The notes: a model not told the origin generated them from the letters alone. Positions 53,265 through 64,000 are shown, counted from the first letter of the stretch. The stretch is DNA of 64,000 bases from Theocolax elegans (GCA_026168455.1 CM047429.1:31951850-32015849), one strand, 5' to 3'. Made by a program: numbers and translations.

Positions 53265-53777
53265 ATGGGTTTGACGGATGTACAAAAATTAGTTGTAAAA
53301 GGGATTGAACGATACAGCGACGATACTTCTATGTTAAATGATGAACACATATTAGAATTTAATAACATCCTTAAATCATGTGCACCATTCAATATGCAAA
53401 CAACTCTTTTAGTTCAAAAACCATATAATATTCACCCAGTTCAAATGAATAATGAATACATTCAATTGTTATTTTCTGGAAATTATGAAAAAGGTCATTG
53501 GATTTGTATGTATTACAATAATAGAACGATACACATTTATGATAGTTTAAATGCTAAATATTTGCAAAATGAACATAAAGTATACATCAATAGATTATTT
53601 CCAGATAGTCAACAATTAAAAATTGTTTTTGAAACAGTGCAATTTCAAACCAATAGTTATGATTGTGGAATTTTCGCGATAGCTTTTGCTGTCACTATTG
53701 TAATTAATTTATGCCCATGCAGTTTAAGCTATGATATTTCCCAAATGCGTTCACATTTACTAAAAATATACGGGTGA
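53265..53777 (+). CDS. Ulp1-like (C48) cysteine protease of a Helitron
   Basis: 170 codons, MGLTDVQKLVVKGIERYSDD. The catalytic triad of the Ulp1/SENP fold is visible: His in KGHWICMYYNN (about residue 80), Asp in HIYDSLN, Cys in SYDCGIFAIAF (about residue 133). Such protease genes occur in Helitrons and other large transposons, where they may act on SUMO or on element proteins (inference). It stands about 1.1 kb upstream of Helitron Rep/helicase remains on the same strand. The frame is intact. Confidence 0.75.
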   Translation: MGLTDVQKLVVKGIERYSDDTSMLNDEHILEFNNILKSCAPFNMQTTLLVQKPYNIHPVQMNNEYIQLLFSGNYEKGHWICMYYNNRTIHIYDSLNAKYLQNEHKVYINRLFPDSQQLKIVFETVQFQTNSYDCGIFAIAFAVTIVINLCPCSLSYDISQMRSHLLKIYG

Positions 53778-53873
53778 ATAAAAATTTAACAGTATACTTT
53801 TCTTTCCTTAACTTACACTGCAACAGAGCCCTTATTATATTAATATTAAATGGGTCATGCATTGAAAAAATAT

Positions 53874-53963
53874 ATGACTCTTGAAATGTATACTTTACCA
53901 GCACGTCCTCGCCGTAAGAGTCGAATAACAACATTCATATGTTGGCTAACGCTGGAAGGATAA
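53874..53963 (+). CDS. short ORF, copy 1 of a repeated coding-like segment
   Basis: 29 codons, MTLEMYTLPARPRRKSRITT and nine more residues, ending at TAA. The same frame continues in the second copy at 58028. Within the compared 34 codons six of seven nucleotide differences are at third positions. It has a basic patch RPRRKSR. Unknown function; may be the 5' exon of something larger. Confidence 0.35.
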   Translation: MTLEMYTLPARPRRKSRITTFICWLTLEG

Positions 53964-54124
53964 ATATATTTTACCGAGCGTGTGTTACAACTATACACGA
54001 AAAATCTAAATGACTTCAGTACAACATGTTTTGGTCTGCAGGAAACGACATCAGGTTTTCATCAAATATACTATCCAAGAGCCTAACTCTCATCCAATAA
54101 TGTATAAATAGTTATTTAAAATTA

Positions 54125-54500
54125 TCAAATAAAACGAAAACATTGGAAAGTCGACACAAAACATATGGAGTTCTCACATCTTTTCAACTCGTCTACGCGA
54201 GATCGAGATTCGAGATGCCTTTTTGAAACGATCGCCCGCTCATATACTATGAAGGACCCCTGCAATAATGATGAAAATGGAGTCGAAATCTCACGAATGA
54301 TTGACATTTGACGGATTATTTGAATGTGACGAAATAATTGATAGTCAATAGATAATCAAGTTTTCAGTTGAACTTTATTTTCAGTTCTGTCTTTGATGTT
54401 TTTTTTTCATCTATAACCTCTTTTAAAAAACCAAAATATTGGAAAGTCGACACAAAACATATCGAGTTCTCACACTCTTTTCAATCGTCTGTACAATAGT
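54125..54500. repeat. direct repeat with GGAAAGTCGACACAAAACAT
   Basis: attggaaagtcgacacaaaa then catatNgagttctcacaNtcttttcaa occurs at about 54142-54190 and 54438-54485. Non-coding. The surrounding 53990-54880 is otherwise AT-rich with no gene seen. Confidence 0.7.
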
Positions 54501-54884
54501 AGTTACATGTAATTTTAATTAATTTTAAAACTTTGGTGGTTAACTATCATATTTTGTTTATTTCTCAATTTTTTGTACAAAAACCTCAGTCACCACATTA
54601 ATTATACCATAATCCTCTTCGCAATGCGCAAATTATCATTGTTGGTGTTAAGGGTAAAGTACGGTTATAAAAATATTTGTGTAATTTTTATAAAATATTA
54701 TGTGTAATGTCTTGTTTATAAAATATGTCATAAAAATTTTTCTTTTATGATGATTTTTAACACATTAATTAAGTAAAGTATTAAAAAATTATCAAAAATA
54801 GGCTTAAAACAGGTACAAATACAAAAAACTCCTTGCAGGATAAAAGTTGTCAAAGGGCTTTAATCGAAGAAAATTTAAATTTAT

Positions 54885-57416
54885 ATGCATATAAACTTAA
54901 ATAACAAAACAACTTATAATTCATCAGGATATCCATTATATATAAGAAGAAATATTAGCAAAAAAATCAATTATAAAGGTAAATACCACAATAGAATAGC
55001 TGATAATCGGTTTGTTGTTCCGTATAATCCTTATTTAATGTTAAAATTTAATTGTCACATTAATGTCGAAGTATGCTCAGCAGTCCAATGTATAAAATAC
55101 TTATTTAAATATTGTTATAAAGGACATGACTGTGCGTACATAGAAATACGTGACGCAGGTATCAGATCAAAAGACAGTTCTAATTTAATTCATGATGAAG
55201 ATATTGAAAGCAATGAATACGAGTACGATGAACTTAAACAATACATTAATACAAGATATTTATGTCCACCAGAAGCTATGCACAGACTATAGAATACCCT
55301 CTACCATGAACTTTCACATACCATAATAATATTAGCTATTCACAATGAAGATGAACAAGAAGTGTATTTTAAAGAAGGAAAAGAAACAGAAATTTTAAAA
55401 AAAAATGTAGAAACGACATTAACAGCATACTTTAAATTAAATCAAATCGATTCTGATGCACGAAATTATTTATATTCCGAAATACCATTAAATTGTGTAT
55501 TTGATAATAATTCAAAAGCATGGAATAAAAGAAAAACGAAACAAAAAAACCTGTATTAAATAGAATGTATTTAGTGAATCCATAGGATCGAGAACGATAT
55601 TTTATAAGATTATTACTTTTACGTGTCAAAGGAGCATCATCATTTCAGGATTTACGTACTGTTGATGATATAATTTATTCTTCATTTTATGAAGCTTCTA
55701 TAGCTAGACATTTGGCTAATGAAGATAAAGAATGGGACAGATGTTTGGAAAAAGCAACACAATTACACTTTCCTACTGCTCTTTGTGAATTATTTGCATA
55801 TATTTGTATTTTTCACAATCCTATTAATGCAAGAGATTTGTACGAAAAATACAAACACTTTTTTTACCACCCAAAATATGAACAAAATGCTGGTGAAAAC
55901 CTAGCATTGAACATTATTGATAAGAATCTACAATTGAATGGATATTCTTTAAATAATTTTAATTTACCCGTTATATGTACATTTATAGAAGATTGTGCTG
56001 ATAAATCAACAACACATAACAAACGTTGCACATTTACTGAAATAAACGTCAACGTAAATTCTTTAAAAAATCATCAAAAAGACATTTTCGATACTATCGT
56101 GCAACATTTAAAAATTGAAGACAAAAAAAGCTTTTTTATTGATGGACCAGGAGGAAGTGGGAAAAGCTATTTACTTAATGTTCTAATAGACTATCTTAAA
56201 TTCTCAATCAATTCATTTTTATGTGTTGCTTGGACAGGGATTGCAGCAAATTTAGTAAATAACGGGAAAATAGTACACACAACATTTAAACTACCATTTA
56301 ATATCACAGAATGTACTACATGTAATATTAAATTTAATTCAATATAGATGGTAAAAATTTAAAAGAAGTTGAAATTATAATATGGGATGAAATATCTATG
56401 ACATCGAAATATGCTTTTGAAGCAGTCAATCGCCTATTTCAAGATATATGTAATAATAAAAAAATATTTGGTGGTAAAATGTTGGTTGTTTCAGGCGATT
56501 TAGGCAAATTACCAGTTATACAACATGGTAGTCGTACTGAAGTTATTGAAAATTCAGTTAAAAACAGCTACTTATGGCCAAATTTTATACGCATGACACT
56601 AAATGAAAATCTTCGAGTGACAGATAATGACAATCATTTTAGACAATGGTTATTGAACGTAGGTGAAGGTAAACGTTTAAATATGTATGAAGAAGAAAAT
56701 GAACTGCTTGAAATCCCTCTTGATTTAATAACAAAAGAAAATGATATCATTGCAGAAATTTTTAGAAATGAAATAAAAATAAATGATAAAGATTTAAATG
56801 ATAAAGTTATATTAGCCCCCACCAACAACGACGTAATTGAAATAAATAAGTGTAGATACAGCAGAAGATGATAATGGAGAAAACTTAGATGTCATGTTAC
56901 CTACAGAATTTCTTAATTCCCTTACACCTAATGGACTTCCTCTACATAAATTACAATTAAAATTAGGTGCAATAGTAATTCTTCTAAGAAATTTAAATGT
57001 GAATGAAGGTCTTTGTAATGGAACAAGATTATTAGTAACAAAACTTATGAAACATTAAATTAAAGCAGAAATTACAAGTGGAAAAAAAATTGGAAAATTA
57101 GTTTTAATACCAAGAGTCACTTTGTCACCATCTAAAGAAGATATACCATTCAACATACGCAGAAAACAATTTCCCATTCGATTAGGTTTTGCAATGACTA
57201 TTAACAAATCACAAGGACAGTCCATACAAACAAGTTAGTATCTATTTACCATCTCCAGTTTTTAGCCATGGTCAATTATACGTAGCTCTTTCAAGAGCTA
57301 AGAGTAGAAAAAATTTAAAAATATTACTGTTAGACAATGCAAAAATAGAAAATGGTAAATTAAAAAATAAACACAAAATTTACACTAAGAATATAGTGTT
57401 TAAAGAAGTATTGTAA
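54885..57416 (+). pseudogene. Helitron Rep end and Pif1-type helicase, decayed
   Basis: Segments in one order: Rep C-terminal part (VPYNPYLMLKFNCHINVEVC, then YLFKYCYKGHDCAYIEI); the Helitron linker (TLTAYFKLNQIDSDARNYLY, then RLLLLRVKGASSFQDLRTVD-type sequence); helicase Walker A GPGGSGKS (about 56145-56170) with AWTGIAANL; Walker B IIIWDEISM; GGKMLVVSGDLGKLPVI; LGAIVILLRNLNVNEGLCNG; GFAMTINKSQGQS; and QLYVALSRAKSRKNL, ending at TAA 57414-57416. Stops at 55290-55292, 55557-55559, 56345-56347, 56870 and 57056, plus frameshifts, inactivate it. The HUH nuclease motifs lie further 5' and are missing or unrecognisable. The protein would nick and unwind DNA for rolling-circle transposition. Confidence 0.85.
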
Positions 57417-58027
57417 ATGTGTAGACGAAAATTTATACACATTTCATATAAATTTTATAAATAAATAAAAATGGAAGTATGAAAAAAAAACATGAAAATA
57501 TTACAACTATTGAATGATTAAAGTGAATATGCAAAATAATTAATCATTGTTTGCGCTGAAAATCATTAAAATACAATTGAAAACCGGCTGCAACATATCA
57601 TATTGTAAATGACAAATCATTACATTAGTTATAATAAATAAAAAAAATGAAATATAAGAAATAAACATTGAAATATTACTACTACTGAATCATTAAAACA
57701 AATATGCAAAATAATTGATAATTCTTTGTGCTGGAAAACATTAACATGATTAAAAACCGGCTGCAATACATAATATTGTAAATGAGTACAAAAAAGTATA
57801 TACTCATTATATCAATTACTAAAAAAAATAGAAAATATAACAAAACTTCAGAAACAAATAAAATGATATAATACTAAAACCAAAATTTCCATTAGATAAG
57901 TTATCTTCTGAAAACCTGTGTAACGAATTTAATATCATGATTGCCGTAATATAATAAATATTTGCATTGAGCGTCATCAAAAAAGTACTAAAAGACAGGT
58001 TACAATATATACTGTAAATAAAAAAAA
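57417..58027. other. AT-rich Helitron 3' flank
   Basis: No gene. There are imperfect tandem blocks of aatcattaaa...atatgcaaaataattgat and accggctgcaaNatatNatattgtaaatgac (near 57505-57615 and 57680-57785). No CTRR-hairpin Helitron end was identified with confidence. Confidence 0.4.
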
Positions 58028-58168
58028 ATGACTCTTGAAATGTATACCTTACCAGCACGTCCTCGTCGTAAGAGTCGGATAACAACATTGATATGTTGGC
58101 TAACGCTGGAAGGAAAAATTTATTTTACAGATCCACTGCCATCAACTATACTCGACAAATCAAAATAG
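58028..58168 (+). CDS. short ORF, copy 2 of a repeated coding-like segment
   Basis: 46 codons, beginning like copy 1 (MTLEMYTLPARPRRKSRITT) and continuing through KIYFTDPLPSTILDKSK to TAG. The nucleotide repeat with the 53.87-kb copy extends past the ORF but degrades there. The copies bracket the Helitron protease end and Rep/helicase remains. Function unknown. Confidence 0.35.
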   Translation: MTLEMYTLPARPRRKSRITTLICWLTLEGKIYFTDPLPSTILDKSK

Positions 58169-58760
58169 CCTGCAGTTTGACAAAACTTACAGACTTCAAA
58201 AAAGAATCAGAGTTTCCCAAAATACAACGACCAAAATGTTAATTCTTATAATAATACGTATAAACAGGTATTTAAAATTATTATTTAAAAACTTAAATTT
58301 GTTAAAATTTTACAATTAGAATTATATTTGCATGTATCATGTATAAAATATTTCGACAGAGTCGCCATTTAGATACAATCACTCACCCAACGTGCGTAAA
58401 AAATGATTTTCATAACACTCAATTTTATAATAACAATTACTATACAGATTCTATTAAATACCAAAATTTTTAAATATGCATAATAGAAACCATCACTTTG
58501 AAATAATACTACATTCATATACAAATTAAAACCATATATAACACGACGATAGTATTATGTACCACTTTATAAAAAATTTTACCACCGCCATTGAAGAAAA
58601 ATATAATTTATGAGAGTATATAACACACTTATATTTTATGTATGTGCATTTTAAATATATTAAATATATGGACATATTTCACTTTCTTATTGAACACACG
58701 CACACACCTTCTTTATAATAACCTATAATGATTATTTTTACATAGACACAATATATATAT
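58169..58760. other. AT-rich interval before the gypsy LTR
   Basis: No gene or repeat that I can support. TA-rich near the LTR boundary (atatatatat at 58751). Confidence 0.4.
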
Positions 58761-60687
58761 TGTGACGGGTTGATTTCACCTAAACTATCAAATAATAAAA
58801 TCTAACCGCACGCTAATACTTTTAATCAGTTTTGTTATTTCAATCGACTATAATTAAAAGCCTCACCTCGGCTTGAGAATTCCGCACTCTGTAAAGGGGG
58901 GTCAGAAAAAAATGGCGAAACCCACGTCGAATCAGCGATGATAGTTTAATAGTTTTTTTTTTTTATCTCGACAACACAAACAACACAGACAACACGAGAA
59001 GCAATTACCAATAATTAAACACTTTATAATTACAATGTATAATTCAATTTATTAACCAATTAATTAACATTGACTAATAGTCATTGAGCGCAATCTCGAT
59101 CTAAAACATACAACGCAATACAAATTTCTTAATTTAATTTCATTTAATAAGAATTATTCAACAGATAAAAGAAAAGAAACGCGACGCGGTCATACACACG
59201 ATCTCTCTCACACACACACCTAAAAAGGGAAATTTTCGCGCCAAAAATCGACATTAACTCGATTCTCAATAAATGAGGAATTTACACTCGAGCTGAAAGA
59301 AAGAAAGTTCGTTGCCGATACTCTAAACTATCGGATCTGCTACCTTACTCAATTTATTGAACTACACCTGTAAATAAAAAATATGACTCGAGAAAAACAC
59401 GCAATTACAATTATATCAGCTATCCATGATTCTCCAAGCTGTAAAATAAATTAAATATTTAACGATCTCACCAACATTCCATCTAGAATCCACTTCCAAT
59501 ATTAATTATTATTCTCTGTTTAATTGTCCACAATAAATTTCTTTAAGTCCTTATTTTCCTGGACTCACAATGATTAATTGATTGTATCGGATATCTCCTC
59601 AAAATGGCTACTACTCTTTCTGAACACTCAGTGCTTTCTCTCAATATCTATATCTTTTCCTGAACACCTCTATATTCAACCAAGGTTGGGACAACAAGAA
59701 GGAAAGGACGCGATCGAGGGATGATTCACCCCCCGTAACGAACTTTTCTGAGATCACCTGATTCTAGATCATTGGATGTGTTGGCTGAAACTAGATATTA
59801 TTCGTGGAAAATTCTCTCGACAATTTGATTGGTTTTATTTCAGGATGCGCGAACCTGCGCGAGGATAATTGTCCTCATGAAAAATCACTCATATGGCGCG
59901 ACACCCGAAATCAAATTGCCGGACTCGAAATATCTTAATCTCATTATACTCGAAAAACACCAAATTATAACACCAAAATGTCACCAAAATAACACCAAAA
60001 ATACATAATAAAATAATAGATTTCATCAGTAATATATATATATATATAAATCAACATATAATTCATGCAACATAAAAACATTAATTTAAATACTCGAGAA
60101 AATCCAACTATAAATCGCAATATCAATTACTCATATACTCCAATGAGTGCGAGAGAGAGAACGCCGTATATATATAGACATGCTTATATATTTAATATAT
60201 CTCGATACTCTCTCTCTCGACTATATCACGCTCCCCACTCTGATAGCGGCGCGAGCATGTTGCGCGTACTCATTATTCGGGAGAGAGCGATCGCGTGCGT
60301 TACTCCGCTCCCCCCCTATCCTCGTGTCGACAATACCCGGTGTACGTCTTCACCGCGATCACCTATCTTCTCGCGTTCGGATTTTTTTCAGGATAGGTGT
60401 ATGTGTGTGTGTATGTCCCGGTTGCTGACGATGCGCGTACGTACAAAGTAACTCGTACGCGCACACATGCGTTATCAGCTGTTATGCCGTCGGTATGTAT
60501 TCCCGTTGTATGTGTGTGAACGCGATCATATTCTATCTTTTAATACTCTTTTATTAGCTTACCAACTAGTAATCATCACTTATTTATTTCTATCTTAACA
60601 ATAGTCATATATGCATGTGTATATGCTATAGCGTATACACATACATATATGACACATTTATTTTATTTTAATTGTGACAACGTCACA
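58761..60687 (-). mobile_element. 3' LTR of a minus-strand gypsy element (1.93 kb)
   Basis: Bounded by TGTGACGGGTTGATTTCACC at 58761 and ...GACAACGTCACA ending at 60687, so the ends TGTGAC/GTCACA are inverted as LTR ends are. A polypurine tract abuts it on the internal side. The other LTR is outside the window, so identity cannot be checked. GA-rich and CT-rich stretches with TA runs (about 60140-60240) may hold the promoter. Confidence 0.7.
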
Positions 60688-60702
60688 AACACCCCCCTCC
60701 TA
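60688..60702 (-). promoter_or_regulatory. polypurine tract of the minus-strand gypsy element
   Basis: On the minus strand taggaggggggtgtt directly precedes the LTR's TGTGAC. This is the plus-strand primer site. The tract of the element at 5795 is similar (gggaggggggtg). Confidence 0.65.
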
Positions 60703-61110
60703 AGCCGGCATACCTTCCTGAAGGTAGCCGCTGGATTACCTACCTACCCCAAACTAAGTGGATTCTTAACGTCTCTTACACTACCTATTTATTTATACAA
60801 TAAAATCTTACAATCCTAATACCTTAATCATTCGCTTAGATACAATAATATTTTCCCTAGTGCATCCTCACCACACTCTCTCAAAATTTATACTCGCATT
60901 AACTTATAGGAAAAAGAAAGAAGGAAAGAATAGAAGAAATAATAAAAATAGACACTTACAACTCATCTTATCTTTATCTTCATCATCACTTTCACCACTC
61001 GAAATGCATCTCACCCTCTGGCGTCTCGACTCGAACTCGAAGGACTCACGATACAATAACACATAAAAGGAAAACCCCCCCAAGAACCCCCCCCCTTTCG
61101 GATTTCTCCC
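60703..61110. other. 3' untranslated region of the gypsy element
   Basis: Between ORF3 and the polypurine tract. No gene; contains a pyrimidine run at about 61073-61097 and the short palindrome taccttcctgaaggta near 60710. Confidence 0.5.
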
Positions 61111-62736
61111 TTAATGACGGGCTGACCCGCCTCGGCCTCGTTCTCGCTCATCCAAGTGAGCCCGCAAGACCGCCTCCTGCATTGCCGGAGTTAGGCCCTG
61201 TACCATTTGCAATACTTGCAGAATGGTGGTACCTCCCTCCGATGCCGGAGCCGGTCCCGGTCGCTCCCACTTAGAGGGGCGGTCCCGAGGTTCCCGACGC
61301 TCAGGCTCGCGGTCTGGAAGCCCAACCACTGGGGCTGAGGAGAGCACCACTCGATCGGTCTCTCCCCATCTTGAGCGTCGAGAGTGCCGCTCCTCCTGGG
61401 CCCGTTCCAACCCGTCGGCAGAGTTGTCGACGGAGGCACGTTCCTTATTCGCCAAATAAATCGCGTGCTCCGCCGAGCAACGTGGGCAATCACGCAGGTT
61501 CACCCCCTTCCGGCCGCAGTTGTAACAGAACTTAGTCAACGGCCGGGAGCAGTTGAACCTGGTGTGATGCCGTTGCCAACAGTTGAAACACACCCAGGAC
61601 GGCGGATCAACCGTTGGATCGGTAGGGATAGGGGTAAGGTTGCCAAATAGAACCCCGCGGAGCTTCATGGGTTCAGTAGTGGGCGTCACTACCTCTGCCT
61701 CAGCTACCGCGGCGACCTCCTCGGCAACCTCTGGTTCAGGGTTTGATGTCTCGATAGTAGTTGGTTTGGGAGTCGCGATGACCTCCTCTGGTCCTGGCCA
61801 GGTGGTGATGGGCTCCTCCGCCGTTCGTACCAAATTATGGGGCCCAAACACTGGAGATGGGGAACGACTCCGCAAATTAGGGGAAACGTAGTCCCCGATC
61901 TCCAAGTGTCTGCGCGGATTATAACGTCTCCGCTTCCCGTTAGGTCCACGGAGACGCGGATACTCCTCCGACGTCGAACCTCCGGATGGTCGCGCCCTCG
62001 AGCTGGGTTCCACGACCCGAGTTCTAGCTGATGTCGAACTCCGGGTCGCACTGCTGGGTGGCTCCGGTAGATCCCAGCTCTCCGGCGTCTGCGGCCAGGA
62101 CTCTATAGCAACGGAAGACATATGTCTGGTCAGTTCCCTTACTGGAGAGGGCGGTAGAATAACCTCAATATCCCTTGGACCAGTTTGATCGATCGTACTA
62201 TTGTAGGATGGAGGTCCGGATAACTCCATCGTTTCTTCATATGAGGGAGGGGGGGTGCGACACGACATGCCTAATGGTCTTACGAACTCTTCTAACTCGT
62301 TTACAGCAGCTGCACTAGCCCCCATCCCCCATTGACTCTCGAAGGTATTGTACGGTGTCGACGGTGATCTAGGGCGTCTATGCCCCTCCGCACGTGGACG
62401 CCGCATAGAGCTAAGCGCCTCCATGCGGAGAAGCTCTACCTCCATATCCTCGTCGGTACCGTACGGACTCGATATTAAGACCTGATTATTCCTACCAGAG
62501 GGTGTAACTCGATCTTCCTCAGCATTTCTGGATGGTCTGGAGCGTCGAGGAATTCGGGGAATGGCTCCCCTTCCCACTCCAGCGGCCCACCGTTCATCCG
62601 CATTCAGGCTCTGCTCGGTGTTGGACCGAGCCATCTCCTCCGTCTGGAATGCCTCCAACTCGTCCGCGTATGAGGCACCAGGGACGGTTGGTTCAGCGGT
62701 CGAGCTGGTGGGACGTATTCCATTAACTCTTGACAT
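61111..62736 (-). CDS. zinc-knuckle ORF3 after integrase, with two PPxY motifs
   Basis: 541 codons, intact, from ATG 62736. The N-terminal 300 residues are disordered-looking and rich in Pro/Ser/Arg/Glu. They hold two PPSY (PPxY) motifs at residues 163-166 and 175-178, the class of late-domain motif that recruits NEDD4-type ubiquitin ligases in retroviral Gag. Two knuckles follow: CFNCWQRHHTRFNC (383-396, a full CX2CX4HX4C) and CYNCGRKGVNLRDC (404-417, His replaced by Val). An Arg/Glu-rich tail ends ERERGRGGSARH. It lies 104 bp after the integrase and before the polypurine tract, where env sits in errantiviruses. A Gag-like or nucleocapsid-like accessory protein is the best description; no capsid domain is obvious. 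Confidence 0.7.
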   Translation of the reverse strand: MSRVNGIRPTSSTAEPTVPGASYADELEAFQTEEMARSNTEQSLNADERWAAGVGRGAIPRIPRRSRPSRNAEEDRVTPSGRNNQVLISSPYGTDEDMEVELLRMEALSSMRRPRAEGHRRPRSPSTPYNTFESQWGMGASAAAVNELEEFVRPLGMSCRTPPPSYEETMELSGPPSYNSTIDQTGPRDIEVILPPSPVRELTRHMSSVAIESWPQTPESWDLPEPPSSATRSSTSARTRVVEPSSRARPSGGSTSEEYPRLRGPNGKRRRYNPRRHLEIGDYVSPNLRSRSPSPVFGPHNLVRTAEEPITTWPGPEEVIATPKPTTIETSNPEPEVAEEVAAVAEAEVVTPTTEPMKLRGVLFGNLTPIPTDPTVDPPSWVCFNCWQRHHTRFNCSRPLTKFCYNCGRKGVNLRDCPRCSAEHAIYLANKERASVDNSADGLERAQEERHSRRSRWGETDRVVLSSAPVVGLPDREPERREPRDRPSKWERPGPAPASEGGTTILQVLQMVQGLTPAMQEAVLRAHLDERERGRGGSARH

Positions 62737-62840
62737 CTAAACAAATTTAACTCTCTTTTATTCAAAACTCGACTCTGATATTCACTGACAACACAACTAA
62801 ATACTTCCCTCTTTACCGTGACATCACAGGATTAGAACAT

Positions 62841-64000
62841 TTAGACTCCATCACTAACTGGAACACAATTACGGCGCGGTCGGTATCGTTTTAATTCGCG
62901 GATATGTACTTTCGGATTCTGTCGCGCATCATTCGTCTCGACGATATACACCGACGGAGATCGTACTTCGACTATCGCGAATGGACCGTCGTATTTAGGA
63001 CGCAATTTAGCCGAAAAATTTTGAGCCGCGTTCGATAATGTATGAACTTTCCGTAAGACTAAGTCACCTACTTGATATTGGAAACTCGACCTACCCTTAT
63101 CGTAATTTCGCGCTTGTTTCGCCCTTGCCTCATCAACATGTTTCAAAACTAAATCTCTCAACGCATCTAATCGTTTCATCCGATCTTTCCACACTTCAGG
63201 GTCTAACTTCAACTTTGGGACTCGAGGTTCAACTTCCCGCCGTAAACTTTTTACCGGTAATGGTTGCCGACCGAAATTTAGAAACGCCGGAGAAACTCGA
63301 GTACTCGATTGGGTAGCCGTGTTCATCGCGTGACGCAGTTCATGCAGATGTTGATCCCAAGCACGATGATCAGACTCCACATACATCGCTATCATCGTCT
63401 TTAATGTACGATTCGCTCTTTCCACCGGATTGGCTTGAGGATGGTATGGAGGAGTAGTAACTCGCACAACTCCATATTCTTCCAATATCTCCGTCAAAAA
63501 CTTATCATCAAATTCTTTCCCATTATCTGTCAACAGATAATCCGGAGTTTCCCAGCGGAATAAAATTAATTCTTCAAAGGCTTTAGCCACATTTTTACCA
63601 TCCGCCGATCTCACAGGTTTTAATTCTACCCATTTGGTAAACAAATCCTGAAATACGATCAGGTATTTATACTGGCTTTTGCTATTAGGGAACTCCATCA
63701 AATCCACTGCTACTACCGACCATGGACGTTCCACAATTCGATGTCCCATTAATCCTTGGGGTCCAGTCTGGGCTGTCTTGTAATACTGGCATTCTGGACA
63801 CGACTGAACATACTCATGAACATCATGCCAGACTCCAGGCCAGTAATACTCTCGAACCACTCGATCATACGTTTTCTCGATTCCTAAATGCCCCGATGAT
63901 ACTTCTCGATGAGCATCGGACATCACTCGCTCACGATGTTCGACTGGAACTACCAGTTTCCATGAGAATTCCCTGTTTGTGATCGGGTCCAACAATGGGT
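62841..64000 (-). CDS. pol: gypsy integrase, pol 3' end (runs off window)
   Basis: The frame is open to the right edge; the first apparent start near 63995 is TTG, so this is the C-terminal part of a longer Pol. It shows an HHCC zinc domain (HREVSSGHLGIEKTYDRVVR, then CPECQ), the DDE core (VAVDLMEF, LLTDNGKEF, NPVERANRTLK) and a GPFAIVEV-type C-terminal domain (DLVLRKVHTL, YDGPFAIVEV). It ends at PRRNCVPVSDGV. The enzyme joins LTR ends to target DNA in the nucleus. No lesions are visible, in contrast to the left-hand gypsy element that lacks this region. Confidence 0.9.
   Translation of the reverse strand, partial: PLLDPITNREFSWKLVVPVEHRERVMSDAHREVSSGHLGIEKTYDRVVREYYWPGVWHDVHEYVQSCPECQYYKTAQTGPQGLMGHRIVERPWSVVAVDLMEFPNSKSQYKYLIVFQDLFTKWVELKPVRSADGKNVAKAFEELILFRWETPDYLLTDNGKEFDDKFLTEILEEYGVVRVTTPPYHPQANPVERANRTLKTMIAMYVESDHRAWDQHLHELRHAMNTATQSSTRVSPAFLNFGRQPLPVKSLRREVEPRVPKLKLDPEVWKDRMKRLDALRDLVLKHVDEARAKQARNYDKGRSSFQYQVGDLVLRKVHTLSNAAQNFSAKLRPKYDGPFAIVEVRSPSVYIVETNDARQNPKVHIRELKRYRPRRNCVPVSDGV

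Noticed and set aside
60065..61066. ORFs within and next to the 1.9-kb LTR
   Set aside because: Low-complexity Ser/Arg frames with no motif or conserved feature.

Overview
The window reads as a stretch of arthropod, most likely insect, nuclear DNA. It is strongly AT-rich, carries remnants of ordinary insect genes (an mLST8 WD40 gene, a fatty acyl-CoA reductase exon, an unrecognised multi-exon gene), and is otherwise packed with eukaryotic mobile elements. Several features recall hymenopteran genomes, but nothing in the sequence fixes the order or species. No bacterial operons, rRNA genes or CRISPR arrays are visible.

Layout. 1-5.9 kb: a Ty3/gypsy LTR element entering from the left edge, with a 2.2-kb internal tandem duplication, most of its integrase missing, a pol end carrying two AT-hooks, and a polypurine tract plus start of a 3' LTR. 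6.4-8.9 kb: two broken host genes. 9.4-26.2 kb: AT-rich DNA dominated by four large foldback (inverted-repeat) elements, three of which share one repeated core; between them lie a remnant of a second Polinton integrase, a jockey-like reverse transcriptase remnant and a reductase exon. 26.2-30.1 kb: a tRNA-derived SINE-like head, an R1-like non-LTR retrotransposon remnant and a TTAA-flanked MITE.

30.74-47.64 kb is the centrepiece: an almost complete Polinton/Maverick (adintovirus-like) element of about 16.9 kb with terminal inverted repeats and a possible TATATA target duplication. All recognisable genes run rightward: protein-primed DNA polymerase B, packaging ATPase, a small conserved protein, a Ser-rich conserved protein, a parvovirus-type phospholipase A2, a DDE integrase with chromodomain, minor capsid (penton-like), basic core-like protein, major capsid, a conserved unknown, an adenain-like protease, and an unrecognised ORF. 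Together they would replicate, package, mature and integrate a virus-like genome. The polymerase, ATPase start, integrase, penton end and conserved unknown are broken; the major capsid, core-like, PLA2 and protease frames are open. The element appears to sit inside a Penelope-like retroelement. Its left terminus holds a 1.36-kb GC-rich insertion of unknown origin flanked by 16-bp direct repeats, with two tandem copies of a three-hairpin unit showing compensatory substitutions.

47.6-53 kb: Penelope reverse transcriptase, mariner-like MITE and more foldback elements. 53.2-58.2 kb: a decayed Helitron (C48 protease, Rep, Pif1-type helicase) bracketed by direct repeats that carry a short ORF differing mostly at third codon positions. 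58.76-64 kb: the 3' half of a second gypsy element on the minus strand (integrase, an unusual zinc-knuckle ORF3 with two PPxY motifs, polypurine tract, 1.93-kb LTR), running off the right edge.
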